A stretch of DNA of 64,000 bases from Paenibacillus sp. W2I17 (lineage in GTDB: Bacteria; Bacillota; Bacilli; Paenibacillales; Paenibacillaceae): the NCBI RefSeq assembly GCF_030815985.1, contig NZ_JAUSXM010000001.1, positions 4,154,001-4,218,000 on the forward strand. Reading direction: 5' to 3'. The notes below the pieces were generated by a model that worked only from the letters and a program-made list of their open reading frames with translations, was not told where the DNA came from and did not search any database. Made by a program: the position numbers and the translations under genes. Each line of letters begins with the position of its first letter. Positions within the stretch are counted from its first letter, which is position 1. Positions 36,941 to 44,344 of this stretch are shown here, piece by piece.

Positions 36941-37234
36941 ATGATGAAGTTGGTATTTTTGATACTCTTGTTGATTGTTCCGCTGATTATGGCTTATGTT
37001 GCTCTTCGTTCCCGAATGATTACCCGAGTGTTCCATATTCTTGCGCTACTCTGTTTCTACAGTGCGGCAACCGTTATCGCTGGTGATGTGTATGCGACGA
37101 ATGCTCATATGACCACATTCACCACCGAGATTCACCATTTCCTGTTGAATGGCTGGTTCTTGTATCCGTCCGCATATCTCGGTGTATACATTCCCTATGT
37201 GCTGTGGATGAGCCTATTTTCAGAAAAAAGTTAA
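36941..37234 (+). CDS. Small membrane protein, 97 aa
   Basis: I do not recognise a family. Three hydrophobic segments are visible: about residues 3-20 (LVFLILLLIVPLIMAYVAL), 30-48 (VFHILALLCFYSAATVIAG) and 70-92 (WFLYPSAYLGVYIPYVLWM). GAAGGAG precedes the ATG pair. The Fur-like box just upstream suggests iron-responsive expression. A second, better Fur box lies downstream, before a 51-aa gene. A role in iron limitation is inference from those sites only. Confidence 0.7.
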   Translation: MMKLVFLILLLIVPLIMAYVALRSRMITRVFHILALLCFYSAATVIAGDVYATNAHMTTFTTEIHHFLLNGWFLYPSAYLGVYIPYVLWMSLFSEKS

Positions 37235-37295
37235 ATTCGATGCGACTTGGGATTGCATTTTGCCAGCGTTCATTGCATAATGAATATATAAACGT

Positions 37296-37314
37296 GATAA
37301 TGATTATCATTCTT
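37296..37314. promoter_or_regulatory. Fur box 2
   Basis: GATAATGATTATCATTCTT matches 17 of 19 positions of the Fur consensus. A TATAAT hexamer lies at 37345-37350, followed by a 51-codon reading frame. Confidence 0.7.
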
Positions 37315-37386
37315 GAACTTGTCTCTTTGTAACTTTCTACTGCATATAATTTTACGATTTTATAGATAAAGGGGAACGAACATCGA

Positions 37387-37542
37387 ATGAATACAACTCT
37401 GCAAAAGGCTGATCTGCAGCTTGACGATTATTTGGATCTTCTGAACCTGGCAACCAATCTGGGTGATACGAGATGGCAAAAGGAAATTATCCGTAAGCTG
37501 GCTTATACTTATCCCGCAGTTCAATGTAAACAACCACAATAA
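37387..37542 (+). CDS. Small protein, 51 aa, behind Fur box
   Basis: A 51-codon frame, MNTTLQKADLQLDDYLD at the start and YPAVQCKQPQ at the end, lies between a Fur box with a TATAAT hexamer and a strong terminator, so it is likely a monocistronic gene. GGGGA lies 11 bases before the ATG. It is predicted to be a short acidic amphipathic helix (DDYLDLLNLATNLGD) with one Cys. I recognise no family; it does not look like the Fur-regulated basic proteins FbpA or FbpB. Confidence 0.6.
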   Translation: MNTTLQKADLQLDDYLDLLNLATNLGDTRWQKEIIRKLAYTYPAVQCKQPQ

Positions 37543-37559
37543 TATGCCTTATACTTACA

Positions 37560-37607
37560 TAGCCCAGTAACCCATTCTTTACACGAATCGGTTACTGGGC
37601 TATTTTT
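37560..37607 (+). terminator. Strong terminator after the 51-aa gene
   Basis: TAGCCCAGTAACC and GGTTACTGGGCTA are perfect 13-bp arms followed by TTTTTG. Confidence 0.9.
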
Positions 37608-37613
37608 GTTTTA

Positions 37614-37808
37614 CTATATAATTGAACTAAACATTTACACGAGAAACGGAGAGGACAGAAATAACCTGAAGAAGCGGAGCGTTCGCCTTTATCCCCGGAT
37701 TTTCCCCTTTGAAAAAGGGAATCCAAAAAATCTGGGGATAACAGCGATCGGAAGGTTGTTCTGTCATCGGAGTGGCAAGTGTAATATTATTTAGTTCAAT
37801 ATATATAG
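37614..37808. repeat. Palindromic dispersed repeat, copy 2 (195 bp)
   Basis: Same family as 13107-13340, with ends CTATATAATTGAAC and TTCAATATATATAG and the ATTTACAC/GTGTAA pair. It lacks the 39-bp AGCTTTC hairpin module but keeps TTATCCCC/GGGGATAA with an inner TTCCC/GGGAA. Its right end abuts the GNAT gene's AGGAGGGG ribosome site, so the GNAT promoter must lie in or before the element. Confidence 0.85.
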
Positions 37809-37821
37809 GAGGGGAATAGCT

Positions 37822-38379
37822 ATGCAATTGGAGACCGAACGACTCATCATCAGGGATATTCTGGAGACAGACTGGAAAAGTATACATAGCTACACATCCA
37901 TGACAGAAGTTACACAGCATACAGCGTGGGGGCCGAATACCGAAGAAGATACACGAGCTTATGTGGAATTTGTGTTGGACATGCAGCAGACAAAACCACG
38001 AGAAGGCTATGAACTGGCGATATGTTTGAAAAGTGATGGAACTCTCCTTGGCGGAGTAGGTATTCACGTGATGGAGAAAACCAATGCAGAGATCGGTTAC
38101 GTCCTTAATCCCGCCTATCAAGGAAAAGGTTATGCCGCCGAAGCAGCCAGTGCTCTACTAGGCTTTGGCTTCAACGAACTGGGCATTCACCGGATTTACG
38201 CCAAATGTCGTCCGCACAACACAGCTTCGGAGAACGTCATGAAGAAGATCGGCATGCAGCGAGAAGGGCTATTACGGGAGCACTGGTTCTACAAAGGCTC
38301 CTTTCATGACTCTGTGATCTATTCGATTCTCGCCAGTGAATATGGCACGGCCAATGGAGACCCAATGCTACATATGTGA
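37822..38379 (+). CDS. GNAT acetyltransferase (RimJ/RimL type)
   Basis: N-acetyltransferase of 185 aa using acetyl-CoA. It starts with LETERLIIRDILETDWKSIHSY and has the acetyl-CoA loop VLNPAYQGKGYAAEAASALLGFGF, then IHRIYAKCRPHNTASENVMKKIGMQREGLLREHWFYKG, a hallmark of the RimJ/RimL ribosomal-protein acetyltransferase-like group. AGGAGGGG is 7 bases before the ATG. The acceptor substrate is unknown. A repeat copy fills the upstream region. Confidence 0.92.
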   Translation: MQLETERLIIRDILETDWKSIHSYTSMTEVTQHTAWGPNTEEDTRAYVEFVLDMQQTKPREGYELAICLKSDGTLLGGVGIHVMEKTNAEIGYVLNPAYQGKGYAAEAASALLGFGFNELGIHRIYAKCRPHNTASENVMKKIGMQREGLLREHWFYKGSFHDSVIYSILASEYGTANGDPMLHM

Positions 38380-38394
38380 TTTTCCGCATACATC

Positions 38395-38435
38395 AAAAAA
38401 GCTGACACCGATTATACGGATGCCAGCTCTTTTTA
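38395..38435. terminator. Terminator after GNAT gene
   Basis: AGCTGACACCG and CGGATGCCAGCT pair with small mismatches, flanked by A and T runs. Confidence 0.7.
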
Positions 38436-38560
38436 TTATTCTCCGTAACGACCCCAATCGCCAATGGAGGTGAAGCCTCATTTGGAATCTAAATCAAATT
38501 TGTTCCTCGGGGATGCAACCGTTGTTCTTCCCTCAACTCGGAACACCGGAACAAGCTATG

Positions 38561-39337
38561 TTACAACCGGCACAGCTCTACCGGACAGCTCGGGAATGTA
38601 GGACATCCACACATACAGCGCAGGGCTGCAAGATCACGAATCATCAGTTTGCCGTCCATCATATCCAGCGTACCTTGTTCCTTCCATGCCCCCAGCATCC
38701 GCGTTACGCTCTCCCGGGTAGCTCCAATCATCTCGGCAAGATCGGTATGGTTCAGCTTCATGTCCAGCACAATGCCATCCGGTGTAACCCTGCCATACGA
38801 ATTGCTGGCACGGATCAGTGTCGAAGCGAGCGCACCCGCCTTGCCATAGAGCAGCAAATCACGGAATCTCGACTGGGTGATCCGTTGCGACAGTGCCATC
38901 CATTGCAAGAATTTCAAGGCAAGGTCGCCATGTTTGCTGAGTATACTTTCCAGATCGCTAAGCGAGATAATGGCCAGTTCCCCTTTTTCCGCCATCTCTG
39001 CACTGTAGCTGTGATTCAATCCGCCGACGCCGCCGAATTCACCGATGAGATCGCCGCTTTGCTGAATGGATAAAATAATTTCCTTGCCATCCTCCGTCGA
39101 CTTGGTCATTTTCACTCGTCCCGAACGAATGTAGTACAGATATCCGGCTTCATCGCCTTCGAGAAAGAGACTATACCCCGACTTCACCCGTTTGGGCTGC
39201 ATTTTTGCTTCAATCAGGCCCCATTGCTCAGGTGTAACGAACGAAAGGATTCCGCCTGTTTCCCGTGTCATTTTGCCCGCCTCCGTTTGTTTCTGCTCTG
39301 TTCTTTGGGTTGTTCTTTCTACAAATACTGTACCCAT
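38561..39337 (-). CDS. fnr: Crp/Fnr-family oxygen-responsive regulator
   Basis: A 258-aa regulator: cyclic-nucleotide-type sensor domain (about 35-145), long dimer helix, and winged HTH with the recognition helix in LAEMIGATRESVTRMLGAWKEQG (the E..SR pattern reads TGTGA sites). The last 20 residues hold five cysteines, including CMCGC and SCPVELC, as in Bacillus Fnr, which binds its [4Fe-4S] cluster with C-terminal cysteines. So an oxygen sensor is likely. Two starts have good ribosome sites: 39337 (GAGGAGG) and 39271 (GGAGG), the latter giving the usual length. A TGTGA-N6-TCACA site lies upstream. Confidence 0.88.
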   Translation of the reverse strand: MGTVFVERTTQRTEQKQTEAGKMTRETGGILSFVTPEQWGLIEAKMQPKRVKSGYSLFLEGDEAGYLYYIRSGRVKMTKSTEDGKEIILSIQQSGDLIGEFGGVGGLNHSYSAEMAEKGELAIISLSDLESILSKHGDLALKFLQWMALSQRITQSRFRDLLLYGKAGALASTLIRASNSYGRVTPDGIVLDMKLNHTDLAEMIGATRESVTRMLGAWKEQGTLDMMDGKLMIRDLAALRCMCGCPTFPSCPVELCRL

Positions 39338-39445
39338 AACCTTCGTCCTCCTCGGTGATTCCTTATGTATTCATCATACCGCGAAAGTAGCGCGAGGGTT
39401 ATCGGGGGATTACCTGATCATTAACGAGAAACTCCCTGAATTTGC

Positions 39446-39461
39446 TGTGAGAAAAGTCACA
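39446..39461. promoter_or_regulatory. Fnr/Crp-type binding site
   Basis: TGTGAGAAAAGTCACA is a perfect TGTGA-N6-TCACA. It lies 109 bp before the longer fnr start and 250 bp before the NreA-like gene, and could mediate fnr autoregulation. Confidence 0.75.
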
Positions 39462-39710
39462 TTTCACCGATATGCCTCATCCTTCGCATTTCTTCAATCC
39501 CTTGGTGCACCTGATTCAGGAGTCCTCCACTGCCCATGTTCAGTAAATTATAGAACGGAAATAGGGGTTTTCCCTGAATTACAATGTACGAGAAAGGGTC
39601 TACAATAGAATTAACATTGTAATACCCTTACTTTAAGATGATTCTAAAAGGTTAATGATAATAATTCCACGTTACGTACGTTATAATTTCGATAAAGGAA
39701 GTGTCCTCTC

Positions 39711-40142
39711 ATGCATGATGAACTGCCATCTGGCATTCAGGAGATGATCGACGGCCTGCGCCTGAACACATCCAGCGACTTCTGTGGACTTGCCTGTCTG
39801 AACGGTACGATGCTACGCTGGAAGTATACCTCTGGGGCTAGTAATGAACGGGTGAAACGCATGGAAATGCGCCCCGGACAAGATCTGGTCGGCACAGCCC
39901 TTCGGACTGGACGCACAGCTCGATCTGATGCACAATCCACCGGGGAGCATACACCCGGTCGTTGCCCGTTAATGCTTGCTGAGCGGCTGGTAAGTGCCAT
40001 AGCGGTACCTGTGTTCCAGGAAGGAAGCGTGCCTGGTGCCGTGCTGCTTGTTGGCAGCAGACTGCCTTGCACCTTCTCATCGGACATGATCCGGCAGACG
40101 GAGCAAATCGCTCTACATCTTCAGCCGAAGGTGTTTGGATAA
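39711..40142 (+). CDS. GAF-domain protein, NreA-like
   Basis: A 143-aa protein that is essentially one GAF domain (residues 5-140; DFCGLACLNGTMLRWKYTSG, MRPGQDLVGTALRTGRTARSD, SAIAVPVFQEGSVPGAVLLVG). Size, fold and location before a NarL-type regulator and kinase fit NreA, the nitrate-binding modulator of the NreBC oxygen/nitrate system in staphylococci. AAAGGAAGTG precedes the ATG. A terminator separates it from the regulator/kinase pair. Confidence 0.7.
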   Translation: MHDELPSGIQEMIDGLRLNTSSDFCGLACLNGTMLRWKYTSGASNERVKRMEMRPGQDLVGTALRTGRTARSDAQSTGEHTPGRCPLMLAERLVSAIAVPVFQEGSVPGAVLLVGSRLPCTFSSDMIRQTEQIALHLQPKVFG

Positions 40143-40162
40143 AAGTTTGAACTAGAGCGTGA

Positions 40163-40207
40163 GAGAAGCTATTCGGAGATTAAAGCTCTGAATGGCTTCT
40201 TTTTTTG
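40163..40207 (+). terminator. Terminator after NreA-like gene
   Basis: AGAAGCTATTCGG and CTGAATGGCTTCT pair with mismatches and are followed by a run of T. Confidence 0.75.
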
Positions 40208-40251
40208 TTATGATATAGATAGAACTAAGGAAGCGGACAGGGGGAAATCAT

Positions 40252-40902
40252 GTGATTCAACTATTAGTTGTAGACGACCATGTTGTCGTGCGTTCCGGGC
40301 TGATCGCCTTACTTGAAGGAAAGAATGATATACATATCGTTGGAGATGCCGCAGATGGCGATGAAGCCATTGCCAAGGCTCAAGAGTTGAAACCAGATGT
40401 GGTCTTGATGGATTTCAGCATGCCACCAGGCAAAGACGGTCTGACCGCTACCGCTGAATTGAAGAAATTGATGCCAGATGTCTCCATTTTGATACTAACC
40501 ATGCATGACGATGAAGAATATCTGTTCCGTGCCATCCACGCGGGAGCATCCGGATATATACTCAAAAGTGCGCCGCATGAAGAATTGCTTGCTGCAATTC
40601 GTTCCGTAGCAGAGGGTAGCGCCTATCTGTACCCCAGTGCAACCAAGCGGCTGATGAGTGAATACCTGGACAAAGCCAAACAGGAAAACGCCGGACCGTA
40701 TGACACGTTATCCGAGCGGGAGAAAGAGATTTTGTCCTGGATTGCCAAGGGTTACGCCAACAAGGAAATCGCCGAACATCTGATCATCAGTGTCAAAACG
40801 GTTGAATCCCACAAAAGCAATCTGATGGAGAAACTTGGCCTGCGTACACGACCGGAACTGGTGAAATTCGCCATGAAAAAGGGGTTGCTGAACTTTGAGT
40901 AG
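40252..40902 (+). CDS. NarL/NreC-type response regulator
   Basis: A 216-aa response regulator: receiver domain with phosphoacceptor Asp in VVLMDFSMPPGKDG and signalling Lys in GYILKSAPHEELL, then a C-terminal LuxR-type HTH (LSEREKEILSWIAKGYANKEIAEHLIISVKTVESHKSNLMEKL). The GTG start at 40252 follows GGGGGAAA. It overlaps its kinase gene by 8 bp. With Fnr and the NreA-like protein beside it, control of anaerobic or nitrate respiration is likely; no nar genes are in the window. Confidence 0.93.
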   Translation: MIQLLVVDDHVVVRSGLIALLEGKNDIHIVGDAADGDEAIAKAQELKPDVVLMDFSMPPGKDGLTATAELKKLMPDVSILILTMHDDEEYLFRAIHAGASGYILKSAPHEELLAAIRSVAEGSAYLYPSATKRLMSEYLDKAKQENAGPYDTLSEREKEILSWIAKGYANKEIAEHLIISVKTVESHKSNLMEKLGLRTRPELVKFAMKKGLLNFE

Positions 40903-42010
40903 TGCACGCAAGAACAGATTAAGTGGACTCGCAGACCAGCCCGTACGCCTCCTGCTGAACGAAATCGATGATCACATTACCGATAATGAATTTCGCAGCA
41001 GGTTGAAGGGTTCCCTGCATCAACTGAGTGATCTGAAATTTGCCTTGGATGAATCCTCCATTGTAGCCCTGACAGACCGCAAGGGGAAAATCCAGTATGT
41101 GAATGATAAATTCTGTGAAATCTCGCAGTATGAGCGCGAGGAACTGATCGGTAAGGATCATCGAATCATTAATTCCGGATACCATGGCAAAAGCTTTATG
41201 AAAAACCTGTGGGAAACGATATCCTCAGGTAAGGTATGGAACGGGGAAATTCTCAATCGTGCCAGAGATGGCAGTCATTATTGGGTCAACACCACCATCG
41301 TGCCTTTCCTTGATAACGACGGGGAGCCATATCAATACCTGGCTGTACGCAGCGAGGTCACCAAGCTGAAATCCGTCGAAGCCGAATTGCAAAAGATGAT
41401 GTCCCAAGTGATGAACATTCAGGAAGAGGAACGACGCCGGATCTCGCGTGAACTGCATGACGGGATTGGACAGAGTCTCTTCTCTCTGGTGATTCAGATG
41501 GATCGCCTGCTGGCAGACCAGCCTCACCCCGGGGTTGAAGCACTTCGTAAGCAGGTCACGGGTATCATGGAAGATGTACGCGGTATGGCATGGGAGCTGA
41601 GACCATCCGTTCTGGATGACCTGGGTGTTGTTCCGGCGATTCGTACGTATATCGAGAATTACACCCGTCACTACGGGATCGAAGTTGATCTGGAATGTAA
41701 TTTGCGCAAACGATTGGAAATGAACCGGGAGATAGCCATCTACCGAATTATTCAGGAAGCCTTAACCAATGTCGCGAAGTATGCCGATGTTGCCGAGGCA
41801 CGTGTTACTATAGAAGACGCTGAGAACATGACGATGGTTATTATTGAAGACCAGGGTGCTGGATTCAGCGAAGCAACCGCAGGCAATGGCGTTGGATTGT
41901 TCAGTATGGAAGAGCGTGCCCGTGGTGCAGGAGGAACGTTGAGAGTTTCTTCCGAGCCTGGCGAAGGGACCACCGTTACCCTTTTACTGCCCAAGACAGC
42001 ACAGGGATAA
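40895..42010 (+). CDS. PAS-domain histidine kinase, NreB/DegS type
   Basis: Cytoplasmic kinase of 371 aa. The PAS domain (about 50-160) has IQYVNDKFCEISQYEREELIGKDHRIINSGYH and the GSHYWVNTTIVPF PAC part. The HisKA_3 dimerisation box is EEERRRISRELHDGIGQSL, with the phosphoacceptor His, and HATPase_c follows (IYRIIQEALTNVAKYA, GVGLFSMEERARGAGG). Staphylococcal NreB holds a [4Fe-4S] cluster on four PAS cysteines; this PAS domain has only one Cys, so it likely senses something else or uses another cofactor. The TTG start overlaps the regulator stop. Confidence 0.9.
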   Translation: MSSARKNRLSGLADQPVRLLLNEIDDHITDNEFRSRLKGSLHQLSDLKFALDESSIVALTDRKGKIQYVNDKFCEISQYEREELIGKDHRIINSGYHGKSFMKNLWETISSGKVWNGEILNRARDGSHYWVNTTIVPFLDNDGEPYQYLAVRSEVTKLKSVEAELQKMMSQVMNIQEEERRRISRELHDGIGQSLFSLVIQMDRLLADQPHPGVEALRKQVTGIMEDVRGMAWELRPSVLDDLGVVPAIRTYIENYTRHYGIEVDLECNLRKRLEMNREIAIYRIIQEALTNVAKYADVAEARVTIEDAENMTMVIIEDQGAGFSEATAGNGVGLFSMEERARGAGGTLRVSSEPGEGTTVTLLLPKTAQG

Positions 42011-42280
42011 CCGGACATGCTTTGTATCACACTTTGCGCTTCACTCCAGCTTATCTATTATTTAACGGCTGCTCGCTATTGGACTGTGCGAGTGGTCTTT
42101 TTATTTCCGATTGGTCGAAATGACAAAATGAAGGCTCAAAATCGGTTAAATTCAATAATCATGATAAATAGATTGACTCCAGTTACGATTCGTCATTAAA
42201 CTATGAATGCCACATACACATTGTATGTTTAGTAAAATTTCATTGTTCATTTCATATAGCGAGAGAAAAGGATGGTCAAC

Positions 42281-42775
42281 ATGTCAGAGAAACGCTCCTC
42301 CAAGGGTGGGGAAATTCCACAAATGTACAATCTGGACGAGATGGATCGCAAAATCATCGCCGCGCTTCACCATAACAGCCGAATATCCTATACGGATCTG
42401 GGTACACAGATCGGGTTGTCACGTGTAGCAGTTCAGGCGCGCATCAATGCGTTATCCGAAAAAGGAATCATCGAACGCTTTACCGTTGTGATCAACCCTG
42501 GCAAAGTTGGGCTTCAGGTCTCGGCCTTTTTCAATGTCGATGTTGAACCGCCCTTCCTGGATGAAGTCGCTGAGAAACTGGATGAAGAGCCAGCCGTCAC
42601 CAGCCTTTATCATATGACAGGCCCAAGTACCCTGCACATGCACGGTATTTTTGCGGATATGGAAGAGATGGAGCAGTTCTTGCTGGAGAAGCTCTATAAG
42701 ATGCCGGGTATCGTCAAAGTGGAATCACAGCTATTATTGAAGCGTTATAAAAGCCGGATGGGCATGAGACTCTAG
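42281..42775 (+). CDS. ywrC: Lrp/AsnC-family regulator of chromate operon
   Basis: A 164-aa regulator with an Lrp-type HTH ([42 protein letters not shown]) and a RAM/AsnC ligand domain ([20 protein letters not shown] onward). The start MSEKRS at 42281 follows AAAAGGA. It is followed within 12 bp by two half-size ChrA genes, the gene order of Bacillus subtilis ywrC-ywrB-ywrA (chrS-chr3N-chr3C), in which the regulator responds to chromate. Confidence 0.88.
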   Translation: MSEKRSSKGGEIPQMYNLDEMDRKIIAALHHNSRISYTDLGTQIGLSRVAVQARINALSEKGIIERFTVVINPGKVGLQVSAFFNVDVEPPFLDEVAEKLDEEPAVTSLYHMTGPSTLHMHGIFADMEEMEQFLLEKLYKMPGIVKVESQLLLKRYKSRMGMRL

Positions 42776-42787
42776 GAGGAAATCAGC

Positions 42788-43375
42788 ATGGGTTGGAAAG
42801 ATTACAACGGTCTCGTCATCGGAATGGTACGAACCGGAATTCTCGGATACGGCGGTGGTCCTTCGGTTATTCCGTTGATCCGTTACGAAGCCGTTACGCG
42901 TTACAAATGGGTCAGTGATGAGGAGTTCGGCGAGATTTTGGCTATCGCCAATGCCCTGCCGGGTCCCATCGCGACCAAGATGGCTGCATATCTCGGTTAT
43001 AAAACCAAAGGTGTGCTGGGCGCGATCGTGTCCGTACTCGCTCACATTTTGCCGACAAGCATTGCCATCATTGCTCTGCTCGGTTCCATGTACGCGCTAC
43101 GCGAGTCGAAAGTAGTAGCCGGCATGGTAGCCGCCGTTCGGCCAGTCATTTTTGTCATGCTGGGCATGATGGCTTATGAATTTGCCATGAAAGCCTGGAA
43201 GGGACTCGGTAAAGTTTTTGCCGCCCTATTCGGCGTAATTGCCTTTGTACTATTGCAGCTGCTGGATATCCATCCGGGGATTGTGATCGCGGTTTTCCTG
43301 GGATATGGTGTCTTTCATCTGGATCTGGTTCAGCGCTTCAAGTCCAAAGGCGAGTCCGATAAGGGGGTGTCCTAA
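42788..43375 (+). CDS. ywrB: Chromate transporter, short-chain subunit (N type)
   Basis: A 195-aa single-domain ChrA protein. It carries the family motif FFxxxGxGG variant GMVRTGILGYGGGPSVIPLI and LAIANALPGPIATKMAAYLGY, with about six hydrophobic segments. Short ChrA proteins act as a pair encoded in tandem, as here, and export chromate. AGGAGG precedes the ATG. Confidence 0.9.
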   Translation: MGWKDYNGLVIGMVRTGILGYGGGPSVIPLIRYEAVTRYKWVSDEEFGEILAIANALPGPIATKMAAYLGYKTKGVLGAIVSVLAHILPTSIAIIALLGSMYALRESKVVAGMVAAVRPVIFVMLGMMAYEFAMKAWKGLGKVFAALFGVIAFVLLQLLDIHPGIVIAVFLGYGVFHLDLVQRFKSKGESDKGVS

Positions 43376-43377
43376 GG

Positions 43378-43923
43378 ATGCTCCAGACCTGGTGGGAATT
43401 ATTTTGGGGATTTTTCGTAGCAAACATCTTGGGATATGGGGGCGGTCCAGCTTCCATTCCGCTTATGCAGGAAGAGATTGTGAACCATTACCAATGGATG
43501 ACCACAGAGCAATTCGGTGATGTACTGGCGATTGGTAACGCCCTTCCCGGGCCGATTGCAACCAAAATTGCTGCATTTGTCGGGTACCACGTAGCAGGCT
43601 GGTTTGGGGCATTTATCGCAAGTTTTGCCACAATCGTACCTTCCGCGACCGCACTAATTATATTACTTCGTCTGTTGAACAAACATCGTACTTCACCAAA
43701 AGTCAAAGGCATGACCCTACTCGTGCAGCCTGTTATCGCTGTACTCATGATTCTGCTTACATGGGAATTCGGTCAGCTATCCACCAATTCCATCGGCATC
43801 TGGCAGACGTTGATCATTGCAGGCATCTCGCTCTGGGTCATGACCAAGACCAAGCTGCATCCGGCCATTCTGATCGTAATCGCTTTTGCCTATGGTGCAC
43901 TGGTACTGTCTCACACAATGTAG
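43378..43923 (+). CDS. ywrA: Chromate transporter, short-chain subunit (C type)
   Basis: A 181-aa ChrA half-protein, partner of the preceding subunit. It has FFVANILGYGGGPASIPLMQEEIV and LAIGNALPGPIATKIAAFVGYHVAGWFGA. Two bases separate it from the upstream stop, and the AAGGGGG ribosome site lies inside the upstream gene, so the two are tightly coupled. A terminator follows. Confidence 0.9.
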   Translation: MLQTWWELFWGFFVANILGYGGGPASIPLMQEEIVNHYQWMTTEQFGDVLAIGNALPGPIATKIAAFVGYHVAGWFGAFIASFATIVPSATALIILLRLLNKHRTSPKVKGMTLLVQPVIAVLMILLTWEFGQLSTNSIGIWQTLIIAGISLWVMTKTKLHPAILIVIAFAYGALVLSHTM

Positions 43924-43940
43924 TAGTAGAACATACAGGG

Positions 43941-44008
43941 AACGTCACAGAATCTCTTGGATACATCTGCAATGGGTGTATGCAGAGGTTCTGGACGTTT
44001 CTTTTTTT
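43941..44008 (+). terminator. Terminator of the chromate operon
   Basis: AACGTC..AGAA and TTCT..GACGTT arms enclose a long loop and are followed by a run of T. Confidence 0.65.
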
Positions 44009-44344
44009 AACTGTCTTAATACTTAGACAAGCTTTATGAGGAAGGATGTCAGTGTCCAATTATTTGGTCTTTAGGTCCTCTTTATAAATTGTAAGGAACA
44101 TCAGACACGTTATTTACCACAATCACCTGACACAAGTACTATAAAAGACTGTAATTTCCGATATAACGTGTCTCAGATTCCTTAGATTTCTACAAACGCT
44201 CCAAATCCCTGAATAAGACATTTCAGATTCGTTAGCGCTTGGAGACACGCTCTAGTTTATAGACCAAAAAACGGTGATACCAGCTATTAGCTGGCATCAC
44301 CGTTTTTATTTGCGCGTTTCACACTCACATTTGAAAAATATCGT
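44009..44344. other. Gene-free region with degenerate intergenic motif and terminator
   Basis: TAAGGAACATCAGACACG (44092-44109), GTCTCAGATTCCTTA (44170-44184) and TTTCAGATTCGTTA (44221-44234) belong to the same word family as in 9618-9810. The first two form an imperfect long inverted repeat with TATAACGTGTC. At 44266-44307, AACGGTGATACCAGCTA pairs with TAGCTGGCATCACCGTT, with A and T runs on either side: a strong terminator for the minus-strand Ig-like gene. No gene is visible. Confidence 0.6.

Noticed and set aside
37627..38121. 164-codon minus frame across repeat copy 2 and the GNAT gene
   Set aside because: It runs antisense through GNAT and into the repeat, with no ribosome site.
38513..39073. 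186-codon open frame antisense to fnr
   Set aside because: Shadow of the Fnr gene; no initiation signal and no recognisable protein.
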